Made by a program: the position numbers and the translations under genes. From a virus: a DNA stretch of 64,000 bases. Positions 8,888 to 16,932 of this stretch are shown here, piece after piece. Below the pieces are notes generated by a model. The model did no database searches and had not been told where the DNA came from. It saw only the letters and a list, made by a program, of their open reading frames with translations. The stretch covers positions 1 through 64,000 of IMG/VR virus record IMGVR_UViG_3300050821_008818; one strand, 5' to 3'. How positions within the stretch are numbered: position 1 is the first letter of the stretch; each line of letters opens with the position of its first letter.

Positions 8888-9070
8888 TTAGCCAGTCAAT
8901 AGCGGTAAGAGTTTAGAAACAAGGAAAATCATCACGCACGCGAAGACTATCACCTGCACAATTTTGGTAACTAACGGGTCCGGCGAAAACCGCTCGGCAA
9001 CCCAAATAATGATTAACGCCACCACAATGACGACAATAATAGGCACAATCAAAGCTACTAAACCACTCAT
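8888..9070 (-). CDS. Small inner-membrane protein, two transmembrane segments
   Basis: A 60-residue protein made of two hydrophobic helices (about residues 5-26 and 35-56) joined by a short charged loop. The ribosome site is a weak AGAGAG. The gene ends five bases before the portal start. Size and topology fit a small holin-like protein, but a dedicated holin candidate exists near the endolysin, so the function is left open. Confidence 0.6.
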   Translation of the reverse strand: MSGLVALIVPIIVVIVVALIIIWVAERFSPDPLVTKIVQVIVFACVMIFLVSKLLPLLTG

Positions 9071-9118
9071 ATCGCTTCTCTCTTGGAGAAAAAAATTAAT
9101 CCCGCAAACTCGTCCATA

Positions 9119-9247
9119 TCAGCTCTTTTTTACTCTCTTGGAAGAGGTCGCCATCTTCCGTGACAAATCATCATCAGTACGCCGAGGAGGGCGGCCATAT
9201 CTCAACCAAATCCGCTTGCCTGCACGGCGAGTCGCAGCAACACTCAT
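9119..9247 (-). CDS. Very small basic protein
   Basis: A 42-codon gene whose ATG shares a base with the stop of the upstream gene (TAATG), a strong sign of coupled translation. The product is Arg/Lys-rich with the central motif GRPPRRTDDD and an SKRVKKS end, suggesting nucleic-acid binding or an unstructured peptide. It is too short for default gene callers. Family unknown. Confidence 0.5.
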   Translation of the reverse strand: MSVAATRRAGKRIWLRYGRPPRRTDDDLSRKMATSSKRVKKS

Positions 9248-9471
9248 TAACTAAGGTTCGTAATCTGCGTGTTGATTGTCGTGATATTACCGGCATCTCC
9301 AGCACCTGGCGTGAGGATATCATTGACGAGATACGTCAGCTGCGTTATCATTTCAGTACAATGCAATTGCAGCTCAGAAATCATGCCGGTGATATCGGCA
9401 CCCATAAGCTCAGCCTGATTTTTGCCGGCGGCAGAAATCGTCAGGCCGGCCAGAGTTGTCTTAACTCCCAT
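9247..9471 (-). CDS. Small helical protein (hypothetical)
   Basis: This 74-residue protein has a hydrophobic, amphipathic helical core (residues 28-55, TGMISELQLHCTEMITQLTY) and a Thr/Asn-rich C-terminus. It is the first of three small genes (this one, the basic peptide and a membrane protein) leading to the portal gene. A role in head assembly is only a guess from position. Confidence 0.6.
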   Translation of the reverse strand: MGVKTTLAGLTISAAGKNQAELMGADITGMISELQLHCTEMITQLTYLVNDILTPGAGDAGNITTINTQITNLS

Positions 9472-9509
9472 TTTGTGTTACTCCATCTAGAAATTAGGAT
9501 TTACTTAAA

Positions 9510-9845
9510 ATGAACCTTGCAGAAATCACCGCCGAGATTGCCGCCCTAGAAAAGCGCCTCGAGCTGCTACGCGCCGCCCGGATGGCCTTGCAGGCACTGG
9601 AGCCAGAAATAGAGAAGGGCGTACGTCTACTATATCCTGACATGGTGCCTGAGAGAGCCACGGGCATCTCAGCGGCCATACGCGAGCTTATTGCCGATAA
9701 AGGACCAATGACCAAGGCCGACATCGATAGGGCCCTCAGCGACCGCTACAGCCTCGGGAAAGGATCAGTATCAGGCGCGCTGCAGGCTATGAAGGTCCGG
9801 GGAGCGGTGGCGCGCACCAGAGCAGGGAAGTGGACGGTTAAATGA
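9510..9845 (+). CDS. Winged-helix-like DNA-binding regulator, opposite strand
   Basis: A 111-residue plus-strand protein. Residues 1-40 form a coiled coil (LAEITAEIAALEKRLELLRAA), and the C-terminal 60 residues resemble a winged helix (IRELIADKGPMTKADIDRAL ... GSVSGALQAMKVRG ... GKWTV). AGGA lies 10 bases before the ATG. Its stop is two bases from the stop of the convergent spike gene. The family is used in phages as small transcription regulators; the target is unknown. It is a second isolated rightward gene inside the leftward late region. Confidence 0.7.
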   Translation: MNLAEITAEIAALEKRLELLRAARMALQALEPEIEKGVRLLYPDMVPERATGISAAIRELIADKGPMTKADIDRALSDRYSLGKGSVSGALQAMKVRGAVARTRAGKWTVK

Positions 9846-9847
9846 AC

Positions 9848-12262
9848 TTATGTTGGGCATAACGCAGGACTCGGAATGCTCGATCCGCCAGAATTAACGG
9901 CAGTTACCGTAGCGTGAATGGTATGTCCAACGTCGGTTGATTGTAATGTATAGGTCGATGCCGTCGCCCCGGTGATGGCAATGCTAGTGTCATCCCAAAA
10001 CCACTGATATGTGAATGAAGTGGGATTGCCTGACCAGGTTCCATTCGACACCGATAAGGCATTACCGACGATTAAAGTTCCGGTAATCACCGGAGGCGCG
10101 CTATTAACCGGAATTGTAACTGCAGCAGTCACCTTTCTGCAAGATGGAGGCGGCGGGGGAGCGACGCCCGCTGTTCCATTTGGCTGATTGACGCTGCCTC
10201 CATTGGGCAGCACGGCTTGCCACAGTGAGCCGTTCCAAGTGAACGGCATAAAAGAACATGTGTTTGGAAGAACGCCCGGATCAACAGCCTGATTCGTATT
10301 GGAAGGCCAATGAAACGTGTTTGTCGAGGTTGCGGTCTGGCAGATGATAAACCCTAGAGACTGACCAGTCACCGTCCCATTCGCGATAGTCGGACTAGGC
10401 GAGCTTCCCGCACTTAAGCTAAAGAATTGTTCTTTGCCGTTTGCTGGATTGAAAGCTGGGTTAATCGTCGGTGGGACGGTGAAGATCCCTTCCGCCGAGT
10501 CGGCAAATATGTTCCCGCTGCTTACGATCGGTATGGGAGGAAGGTTGTTATAATAAACCTCGCCTGCCAATGGCGGCCCCGCGCTTGGTGTGCCAGTTAT
10601 GGTGCACGTGGATGCCTGGTTGCAGAAAAACTTCGTGATGGTGAATTGCTTGCCAGCCGCTGCGCCGGTACCTGTCAGGACTTCACCAATTTCTATGGAC
10701 TGCGTTATGCCGGATGAGAACGGAACCGATAAACTCGTTGCGGTCGGTGCAGGACTTGCAGCTACGATGTAGGTAATTTGGTTGTAGTGGTTCGTTATGC
10801 CGCCAATCCCTGACGTCACATTAAACACGTTATTTGTAAACGTTTGGTTTGGCGTCCACCATGAGCCACCAGTGATGGTCTCATAATTGGCACTCAGCGC
10901 TGGGTTGCAATTGAATGTGTTACCAGTGTAAACCTGGGTCTCGGCAAATAACTGGCACTCCCCCGTAAATGTGGCACCAGTAAAATTGGCAATCTTTATT
11001 CCGGTGCCCTGAATCAAATTTTGATAGGTACCTCCATTAACATTAAGTGTTGGGATGATCTTATCAAACTCCGAATAGCCATCACCTCGAGAATCAAGCT
11101 GGTAAGTTCCACCTGACAAATTGACGGTTTGAGTCTGGCCGGCAAAAATCCCCGTTGCGGTAACGCCGGTCACCGTGATATTAAGGCCGCCTGAAATAGA
11201 GATCGTACCGCTAACTTGGCGAGCGGACGCATTCTGACTGCCCATCCAAGTGAGAAATGTCCCGCCCATGAATGTGATATTATGGGCAAGATGCATGTTA
11301 GTCCGGTCGAGGTCCAACATGCGCGGCGCGCCTGTGGTCACTCCATATACCGGTGTCGCATCGAGCCAATCAGTTAGATAAGCGTATTTCAAAGGATTCT
11401 GGAGAGTCACCGCTCCAGTAGCGGCATTTATGGCCGTGACGGTGTTGAATTCGAAATACCGCGGATTAGGCGGATAGCTAGGGGTGCCTTGCGCATCAAA
11501 ACCAAAGATTAGCACGTCATCACCAACATGAAAATTGCTGGTGTCCGTTGCCGTTATCATGGTAACCGACGAGGCACCTATGGCCGCAGTCTGTATAAGC
11601 TGGCCACTCGTATTCGTGGAGGGATCAAAGGGACCATCTCCAGCATTTGAGAAGAGGTCCCCACCAAAGGACATAGCAGTGCCATCGATCTGATAGCCAG
11701 CATTCGAAGTCATGTTGATAAAACTGGCGCCGGTGGCGACAACATCAACGTTCGTGATGCCCTTCAGCCAGTGCGTCGAATTTAGGCAGTATGCCCCAGC
11801 TGGAACATTAAAGGTGTATTTTGTCGGATTCTTGGTGATCAGGAAATTGCGGGCGTTTATGAAAGCAGAAGTAGTATCAGTGCAGACCTGCGCCAGTCCA
11901 TTGGTGACAGTCGTCAAGGGCGTGGTGGAAAGAATCGCGTTCCCCCCAGACACAGCTGTTATCGTGTAATGAGCCCCTAGCCCGTTGCCAAAAGATGAAC
12001 CACCATTGTAGAGCGATACAACCTTCCCGACATCGGCGGCTACAAACTGGTGACTTGGCGATGAAAGGGTTGTTCCATTGTTCGAAACGTCGCTAAGTTG
12101 GATGGCATCAGCTATCGCGCCATAATCAGTCACAACGTTGATTGATGGCTGTGTTTGCGCCCAAGCGGGCGTGAACAGCGCCAGGCCGAGCACAAATCCA
12201 ATGATACGAGCAATCAATTTCAGTCTCTTGGGGTAAAGAGTTTCAGGATAGCGATGACGCAT
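9848..12262 (-). CDS. Pectate-lyase-fold spike protein with signal peptide
   Basis: This 804-residue protein begins with a basic stretch, a hydrophobic helix (about 15-31) and AWA before Q36, which looks like a cleaved signal peptide. Residues about 40-620 form a pectate-lyase-type beta-helix (VTDYGAIADAIQLSD start; Asn-rich rungs). Residues about 700-804 are an immunoglobulin-like domain with GNALSVSNGTWSG and TYQWFWDD. A signal peptide is odd for a tailspike, since spikes are normally assembled in the cytoplasm. The protein may instead be exported during lysogeny and modify the host surface. Its start lies inside the small membrane gene upstream, pointing to coupled translation. Confidence 0.75.
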   Translation of the reverse strand: MRHRYPETLYPKRLKLIARIIGFVLGLALFTPAWAQTQPSINVVTDYGAIADAIQLSDVSNNGTTLSSPSHQFVAADVGKVVSLYNGGSSFGNGLGAHYTITAVSGGNAILSTTPLTTVTNGLAQVCTDTTSAFINARNFLITKNPTKYTFNVPAGAYCLNSTHWLKGITNVDVVATGASFINMTSNAGYQIDGTAMSFGGDLFSNAGDGPFDPSTNTSGQLIQTAAIGASSVTMITATDTSNFHVGDDVLIFGFDAQGTPSYPPNPRYFEFNTVTAINAATGAVTLQNPLKYAYLTDWLDATPVYGVTTGAPRMLDLDRTNMHLAHNITFMGGTFLTWMGSQNASARQVSGTISISGGLNITVTGVTATGIFAGQTQTVNLSGGTYQLDSRGDGYSEFDKIIPTLNVNGGTYQNLIQGTGIKIANFTGATFTGECQLFAETQVYTGNTFNCNPALSANYETITGGSWWTPNQTFTNNVFNVTSGIGGITNHYNQITYIVAASPAPTATSLSVPFSSGITQSIEIGEVLTGTGAAAGKQFTITKFFCNQASTCTITGTPSAGPPLAGEVYYNNLPPIPIVSSGNIFADSAEGIFTVPPTINPAFNPANGKEQFFSLSAGSSPSPTIANGTVTGQSLGFIICQTATSTNTFHWPSNTNQAVDPGVLPNTCSFMPFTWNGSLWQAVLPNGGSVNQPNGTAGVAPPPPPSCRKVTAAVTIPVNSAPPVITGTLIVGNALSVSNGTWSGNPTSFTYQWFWDDTSIAITGATASTYTLQSTDVGHTIHATVTAVNSGGSSIPSPALCPT

Positions 12263-12348
12263 AGAATGATGAGAATGCCGAGAAAAACCACGATGAAGAA
12301 CGAAAATATACCGGTGTCAACCTGCGGCGCGTAGGTGTCGGCAATCAT
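12220..12348 (-). CDS. Single-pass membrane peptide overlapping the spike start
   Basis: A 42-residue product with a charged N-terminus (MIADTYAPQVDTG) and one strong hydrophobic helix (about 14-37) followed by a basic end. Its last 43 bases overlap the start of the 804-residue spike in another frame, so translation is likely coupled. The gene begins three bases after the stop of the upstream spike. Too short for default gene callers. Holin-like or export-helper roles are possible but unsupported. Confidence 0.55.
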   Translation of the reverse strand: MIADTYAPQVDTGIFSFFIVVFLGILIILCVIAILKLFTPRD

Positions 12349-12351
12349 TAC

Positions 12352-13443
12352 TTACCCAGTTGCATTATTTGCACTAACATAATTAACTACCGCTGGCACC
12401 GTGCTATACATCTGACCGGCAACACCATCGCCATACCAATTGTTGCCGATGTCTATCATGGTATTAATCCACTTGCCGGCAGGCGGAACTCCAGCTACTA
12501 TTCCGATATGAGCGAGATTAAAAATATTATTCGCTATGATAACGCCACCGAATGGGTTTGGCACCGCACCAGCAGGCCAGAAACCAATGGCAGCCTGGGA
12601 GCATCCATCGATCGAATTCCACCCTATTTGCATCTGGCGAGTGTTGGCTCCAGCTTGGAGATTGCATAAAACCCCATATTGATGAGTGGCGATTTTGTTA
12701 TTGAGAATGCTAATCGCACCGCCGCCGGTCCATTTAATTCCAATCGGACCTGTGAGGCTAGCCCCGAGAAGCACGCAATTAGAAATTACGCTATCGCCGG
12801 AATCTGGCCAGTCATGGTTCTCACAGACAAAGGCAGCTTGAGAATGGAAGAACGAATCAACACGATCGATTACGAAAAATGCAGCCTTGGCAAGATGAAT
12901 GCTGGTTGCCGCATTCGTAATTTGCATGTCCCTAAAAACTGAGCTACTGTTGCCGTATATCGAAGTGCCGCCCGTATTTGCACAGGTGACGCTAATTGCC
13001 TGTGTGCCCGCGGTGGCTGACGAGGCATAGGAAATAGCTAATTCACTCAGCTTGACAGGGTTTTGAGTATTAATATCAATCCCGTCTATGCCTACATCGG
13101 GCTGAAGAATTGTTGAACCGAAATCCCCATAGAAATGAAGAGACCCAATTATCTGAAGAGTTGAAGCTAGCCGATATTTTGCAGCTGGCGCATAACACCT
13201 TCCTATCCGACCGGATACAGCTTGGCCAAACATGGCCTGGAAGGCTGGCGCATCATCAGTTGTGCCGTCTGCTATAGCTCCGAAGTCCCGCACGTTAAGA
13301 CATGATGGGCTTGAACTAGATGCGGGTGGCGTAACCGGTGGAGAGCTTGAACTAGATATACCGCTATCCACAAAATTCCCCGACGGGTCAACGGTGATAA
13401 AATTGCCGGGCTTAATGCCCTGAAGCGTAACAAATGCTGTCAA
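12352..13443 (-). CDS. Pectate-lyase-fold tailspike
   Basis: This 363-residue protein has a short N-terminal attachment-type region (about 1-30), a Ser/Pro linker, then the classic pectate lyase 3 opening (LNVRDFGAIADGTTDDAPAF) from about residue 48 and beta-helix rungs to the end. The linker resembles those separating virion-binding and receptor-binding parts. It should recognise or cleave a surface polysaccharide. No signal peptide, unlike its downstream neighbour. Confidence 0.8.
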   Translation of the reverse strand: MTAFVTLQGIKPGNFITVDPSGNFVDSGISSSSSPPVTPPASSSSPSCLNVRDFGAIADGTTDDAPAFQAMFGQAVSGRIGRCYAPAAKYRLASTLQIIGSLHFYGDFGSTILQPDVGIDGIDINTQNPVKLSELAISYASSATAGTQAISVTCANTGGTSIYGNSSSVFRDMQITNAATSIHLAKAAFFVIDRVDSFFHSQAAFVCENHDWPDSGDSVISNCVLLGASLTGPIGIKWTGGGAISILNNKIATHQYGVLCNLQAGANTRQMQIGWNSIDGCSQAAIGFWPAGAVPNPFGGVIIANNIFNLAHIGIVAGVPPAGKWINTMIDIGNNWYGDGVAGQMYSTVPAVVNYVSANNATG

Positions 13444-13444
13444 A

Positions 13445-13558
13445 TCATCGACTCTTGCGTGAATAGATTTTCTTGGACGGAATGACCTTGAGCCGCAACC
13501 GCTTCACAGCCTTGGCAATCGGGTTGCGCCTCTTACGCAAACACAAAATTCGGCGCAT
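13445..13558 (-). CDS. Very basic small peptide, ArfA-like C-terminal pattern
   Basis: A 37-residue product with 17 Arg/Lys residues. It contains RNPIAKAVKRLRLKV then PSKKIYSRK. The order (NP-x-A, basic helix, KK-x-YSRK) is reminiscent of the ribosome-rescue factor ArfA and of short basic phage peptides. There is no ribosome binding site; the ATG follows directly on the 12-base-pair hairpin at 13564-13605. Ribosome or RNA binding is inferred from charge only. Confidence 0.5.
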   Translation of the reverse strand: MRRILCLRKRRNPIAKAVKRLRLKVIPSKKIYSRKSR

Positions 13559-13563
13559 AAATT

Positions 13564-13605
13564 AGCCCTGCATATTTCAAGTCTGTGCGACGGATATGCA
13601 GGGCT
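13564..13605 (-). promoter_or_regulatory. Perfect 12-bp hairpin before the basic peptide
   Basis: AGCCCTGCATAT at 13564-13575 and its exact complement at 13594-13605, with an 18-base loop. It sits between the terminase-side genes and the ATG at 13558 with only five bases between stem and ATG. It could end upstream transcription, be an RNase processing site, or control translation of the peptide. Confidence 0.55.
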
Positions 13606-13647
13606 CATAAGCGCACCCGTAAGGCCTGGTGAGAAATGCCGTACACG

Positions 13648-13758
13648 CTAACGCTTACGTGTAGGCAATACTCCAGTCAATCGGCACAATGCCAATGTTC
13701 CTAAGATCGACCCGAAGAAACAGGCAATGGTAAGTAAGACGAAGCTCATTGGCACCAT
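13648..13758 (-). CDS. Single-pass membrane peptide
   Basis: A 36-residue product with one hydrophobic helix (FVLLTIACFFGSILGTLAL) and an RKR end. The ATG shares a base with the stop of the upstream 54-residue gene (TGATG), so the two are translated together. Unknown function; one of many membrane micro-proteins in this phage. Confidence 0.5.
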   Translation of the reverse strand: MVPMSFVLLTIACFFGSILGTLALCRLTGVLPTRKR

Positions 13759-13922
13759 CAGATCAGAGCCACATCGAAGAGTTGATGGAACCGGGCTATC
13801 ACCCGAGCAATGTCCTCTTCCCCGAAATAATCCGGGTTCGATGGCGAAATACGAGCCATGTGCTCATCATACTGACCCAACTCTTCGCGGATTGCCATTG
13901 CTATTGCTTCGTCTAAGTCCAT
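13758..13922 (-). CDS. Small acidic protein (hypothetical)
   Basis: A 54-residue soluble helical protein (MDLDEAIAMAIREELGQYD ... EEDIARVIARF). AGGAAAAT precedes the ATG. It is preceded by a copy of the terminase 3' end and followed, with one base overlap, by a membrane peptide. Unknown family. Confidence 0.6.
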   Translation of the reverse strand: MDLDEAIAMAIREELGQYDEHMARISPSNPDYFGEEDIARVIARFHQLFDVALI

Positions 13923-13926
13923 ATTT

Positions 13927-14075
13927 TCCTCATGCAAACACGAACTGCGGTGCGTCTACTTCCAGCTCCAAATTTCTCTCAACGTAATTCCTAGGAGTAT
14001 CGCCCCAAGGAAAATGCCGGTTATCATCTCGATCATGATGCCAATCTCCTCATGCAAACACGAACTGCGGCGCGT
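13927..14075. repeat. Direct repeat of the terminase 3' end flanking a micro-gene
   Basis: The 29 bases at 14047-14075 (end of the terminase gene, codons for APQFVFA and stop) recur at 13927-13955 with one change. The offset is exactly 120 bases. Between the copies lies a 26-codon membrane peptide gene. The layout fits insertion or tandem duplication of a small unit at the terminase end. Confidence 0.75.
13956..14036 (-). CDS. Membrane micro-peptide between repeat copies
   Basis: A 26-residue product (MIEMITGIFLGAILLGITL plus a REIWSWK end) with a good ribosome site (GAGGAG) formed by the terminase end. One hydrophobic helix. It lies between the two copies of the terminase 3' end. Short length makes the call uncertain. 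Confidence 0.4.
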   Translation of the reverse strand: MIEMITGIFLGAILLGITLREIWSWK

Positions 14076-15378
14076 ATACCGCAACCATCAGATCTGATAG
14101 CGCCCAGACAAGCGCATCGCAAGCATCTGGTGAGCCCGAGCCCAGAAAACCGGTGCTCGACATCTGACACATCTGGTCCTCGAGCGAGGAAAGATCGCCG
14201 ATATGCGAGACGCGGCCCTGTTCGTAGAGAGCGGCGACTGGTTCTGCTCGGGCGATCTTTCCTCTAGAGGCTATAACTTCACGATAGGCTATATTCGAAT
14301 CCGCGGTGCGTATCGTATGCTCTACAAGAGCACCGCCAAAATTACGTTCCGCGATAAGACGATCAGCGCGAAACTCATGGTAAGCATCACAGGCCATTCT
14401 AGCCCAGCCAGCGGGCGAAAGCTTGCATGATCGATCAGCAAGTACGTAGCCACGCCCATCTGTGCCCAGAGCAGCAACAACAATACCGATAGCGTCAGCA
14501 GCTTCGTCATCCATACTCCTTGCGCCGCTGGGATCCACAGCTACAACGACGCGCTGCATTCCTGGCAGTGTTACCTTGCGGCGAGCTATGTCAATAGTAT
14601 CACGCGTCCATAATGCGCCGGGAACATCGTCTAAAATCTCAGCATTTAGCTCCTGCCGGCCTAGGCGGGTGCCGTCGTACCGCTTCACAACTTGCGAGAA
14701 AAAGCTTGGCGCCAAATTCGCCTTGTTTTGGATCGTCGAGCCGCGCGTCGTAACAGTGGAAGAATCTACGAGAATGCGTTTTAGTATAGGAATTGGTCTA
14801 GGCGTTGTTGCGACTATTTGCCGCGGATGTTTTCCCAGTCTTAGTCCGAATTGAAGCTGGTCCCATGTAGCTTCAGCGTATTGCCATTTAGCCAGCTCGT
14901 CGCACCACGCAAGTCCGTGTTGAGGGCCTCTAAGCTGATCCGGCTCCGTTGCATTAAAGAGTGTAGCTCTGGCTCCATTTGGCCAAGTGAGGCGTCGCTT
15001 ACTCGGTTCATATTGAGGTCGAAATGATTTAGGGTGGACTGAAAGGATTCCAGACTCTCCCTCAACGCAGACATCTCGTGCATCAGCCGCTGTTTCTGCG
15101 ACAATCGCAATGTGTCCATATTCGGTTCCTTCGAGTGGAGTAGGTCCGCATACCAGCTGGCGAACTGCTTCGGCGGCCGCTCTAGTCTTACCGAATCCTC
15201 GTCCGGCCAGCAACAGCCAAGTGAGCCAATCACCGGGCGGCAGAAGCTGATTGGGCCTGGCGTAGAAGGACCAGTCGTATTTTAGCTGCTCGGCCTGGTC
15301 TTCAGTCAGAAGTGAGAGTATAGCTTCTCGCTTCGCAGCGGGTAGCTGCGTCAGAGATTCGAGCAGAGAAAGTGTCAA
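14050..15378 (-). CDS. terL: Terminase large subunit
   Basis: The 442-residue ATP-driven packaging motor and nuclease that fills the prohead with DNA. Walker A AGRGFGKT is at 58-65, Walker B with catalytic Glu LAWCDE at about 156-161, coupling motif TTPRP at about 191, nuclease Asp in VAVDPSG at about 282, and later acidic residues in AERNFGG and PDACDALVWAL. Length is typical. The frame has no ATG upstream; the start used is TTG at 15378, two bases from the start of a gene on the opposite strand. The small subunit lies about 0.9 kb upstream, separated by accessory genes. Confidence 0.93.
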   Translation of the reverse strand: MTLSLLESLTQLPAAKREAILSLLTEDQAEQLKYDWSFYARPNQLLPPGDWLTWLLLAGRGFGKTRAAAEAVRQLVCGPTPLEGTEYGHIAIVAETAADARDVCVEGESGILSVHPKSFRPQYEPSKRRLTWPNGARATLFNATEPDQLRGPQHGLAWCDELAKWQYAEATWDQLQFGLRLGKHPRQIVATTPRPIPILKRILVDSSTVTTRGSTIQNKANLAPSFFSQVVKRYDGTRLGRQELNAEILDDVPGALWTRDTIDIARRKVTLPGMQRVVVAVDPSGARSMDDEAADAIGIVVAALGTDGRGYVLADRSCKLSPAGWARMACDAYHEFRADRLIAERNFGGALVEHTIRTADSNIAYREVIASRGKIARAEPVAALYEQGRVSHIGDLSSLEDQMCQMSSTGFLGSGSPDACDALVWALSDLMVAVYAPQFVFA

Positions 15379-15379
15379 A

Positions 15380-15727
15380 ATGAACCCAGCCAGGGATATA
15401 GGTTACACTACCATAAAAGGCGCCTTCGGTCTTCCTATTGGTGTAAACTTTCTGCAGCGCGAAAGCGGTGCGCTTCCAAAGTTCGTAACCATTTCTACGG
15501 TCTGTCTAGAAAATGGCCACCTAGAGGATCCGCTTGGTATCTGCGAGCCGGAACACGGATATGAAACTATGGTGTTCCTCGAGGACTGTACATTCTTCGC
15601 CTTGCACACTGCTAAATACAAAACTCGCAAGGCCGCCAAGGCCGGGCATGAAACTATCGTGCAAAAAATCCTTTCCGGAGAATTGCCTCTGGCAATTCAG
15701 ATAGGCCACTATCACGCTTGGGATTAA
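15380..15727 (+). CDS. Small soluble protein divergent from terL
   Basis: A 115-residue protein on the plus strand with a C-terminal half YETMVF ... TAKYKTRKAAKAGHETIVQKI, a pattern seen in short proteins of many phages. AGAGAAAG precedes the ATG at 15380. The gene faces away from terL with starts two bases apart, so both must use overlapping control regions. Function unknown. Confidence 0.6.
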   Translation: MNPARDIGYTTIKGAFGLPIGVNFLQRESGALPKFVTISTVCLENGHLEDPLGICEPEHGYETMVFLEDCTFFALHTAKYKTRKAAKAGHETIVQKILSGELPLAIQIGHYHAWD

Positions 15728-15743
15728 CAGGAATTAAAGCGTC

Positions 15744-16028
15744 TCAGCCACTCTTCTTATCCGCCCGAGACCGCCTCTTGCGTTCTGCAGCAGTCATCGG
15801 CTTGGCGCCCTTGGCCGGCCGACCACCGCGAGGTTTAGTGACATCCTTGGGTTTCGTGACATCGTCTATTTTCGTGACTATTTTCGTGACAGGTTTCGTG
15901 ACATCCACGAAAAGGACGCGGCGTGGCAGTTCTGGAAATGGGTCAGTCATAACTATTTCAGCCCCAGCAAGCCAAGCCCAAACGAACTCTTCCGGTGTGA
16001 AATAAAGGTAGTCACCACGCTGTAACAT
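15744..16028 (-). CDS. Basic repeat protein with VTK motifs
   Basis: A 94-residue protein. The N-terminal half (YFTPEEFVWAWLAGAEIV) is acidic and aromatic. The centre has six VTK units (VTKPVTKIVTKIDDVTKPKDVTKP), and the C-terminus (RPAKGAKPMTAAERKRRSRAD) resembles the basic tail common in small rhizobial and phage proteins. The repeats are visible in DNA as repeated TTCGTGAC. Nucleic-acid binding is plausible. It lies between terL and terS. Confidence 0.6.
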   Translation of the reverse strand: MLQRGDYLYFTPEEFVWAWLAGAEIVMTDPFPELPRRVLFVDVTKPVTKIVTKIDDVTKPKDVTKPRGGRPAKGAKPMTAAERKRRSRADKKSG

Positions 16029-16147
16029 GGCAGCCTTAAGCTTAGCAGTAACTATTTTTTATTTAGCGTAAAAATGGGGGGACATGGCGCTTTCGAGGCC
16101 ACCGTCACTGGAGATATCTCCTGTGTGTGTGTAACAATATGTGACTA

Positions 16148-16279
16148 TCACAGCTTCGTGACTATGATAACCCACATCACGAAGACCGCGAACGACAGCA
16201 AAAGGCCAATTACATCAACAAGCAGCTTCACGAAGTCCGACCTCGATAATCCAATGATATCAATGGCCTGTTTTGGCAT
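16148..16279 (-). CDS. Single-pass membrane peptide between terS and the VTK gene
   Basis: A 43-residue product, soluble N-terminus (MPKQAIDIIGLSRSDFVK) and a long hydrophobic helix (LLVDVIGLLLSFAVFVMWVI). The ATG lies 15 bases after the terS stop. The following 119 bases to 16029 hold no convincing gene. Unknown role. Confidence 0.5.
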   Translation of the reverse strand: MPKQAIDIIGLSRSDFVKLLVDVIGLLLSFAVFVMWVIIVTKL

Positions 16280-16294
16280 TATCTCGGGGTAACG

Positions 16295-16759
16295 CTACCC
16301 AGACTTCTTATCCGTTGTTATTGCTGGTATATCTACTGTCTGCATATCAGGAGACTCAGGCTGAGAATCAGTCTCTAACCGCGCCTGCGCTTCCTCAATA
16401 CGTGAACGAATCAAGTCTACCGCACTCACATCCCGAACATCAATCGGCCCACCATCAGCACCGGTGTGCTGCAGGCCCACGTCCTCTTTCCAACCCATGC
16501 GGCGCGCGGCATAAAAGCGAGCGGCATCAAGACGAACACGCTCGTCCTCGGCCTGACCCATCGATTTCTTAATCGTGTTGCCAGCCAGCATGTCAAGCTT
16601 AAACTTACCATAGTCAAGCTCTTGCCGAAAATACTTGTACAGCGTTAACTTGTCTATAGCCATAAACCCAGCGATATCAGTCTGTTTTAGACCGTAACCC
16701 GCAGCTTCCTCGACCAATTGCCGCTGTTTGGGTGTGGGTTTAAACTCTCTGCCACGCAT
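16295..16759 (-). CDS. terS: Terminase small subunit-like DNA-binding protein
   Basis: A 154-residue protein. A helix-turn-helix (about residues 10-50, LVEEAAGYGLKQTDIAGFMA ... LYKYF) is followed by LDAARFYAARRMGWKE, a segment typical of phage small terminase subunits and related proteins, and an acidic tail. It should recognise the packaging site and deliver it to the large subunit. It lies upstream of terL with two small genes and a divergent gene between them, an unusually loose terS-terL pair. Confidence 0.7.
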   Translation of the reverse strand: MRGREFKPTPKQRQLVEEAAGYGLKQTDIAGFMAIDKLTLYKYFRQELDYGKFKLDMLAGNTIKKSMGQAEDERVRLDAARFYAARRMGWKEDVGLQHTGADGGPIDVRDVSAVDLIRSRIEEAQARLETDSQPESPDMQTVDIPAITTDKKSG

Positions 16760-16827
16760 TACACACCAATTAGAAGACTAAAGCCGCGCGCAGAGGTTGA
16801 AAGTCCGCGCGAAACATCTTACCCATC

Positions 16828-16932
16828 CTACCCCGGAATTGCATCACGGATCATAATATAAACACTGAGAACGAATAACAGACCAGCAAAAATAACTGGT
16901 AATAATAATACTGCCTCATCTCGCCTACTCAT
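16828..16932 (-). CDS. Single-pass membrane peptide
   Basis: A 34-residue product with a charged start (MSRRDEA) and one helix (VLLLPVIFAGLLFVLSVYIMI). Its ATG overlaps the stop of the upstream zinc protein by eight bases. Unknown role. Confidence 0.5.
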   Translation of the reverse strand: MSRRDEAVLLLPVIFAGLLFVLSVYIMIRDAIPG

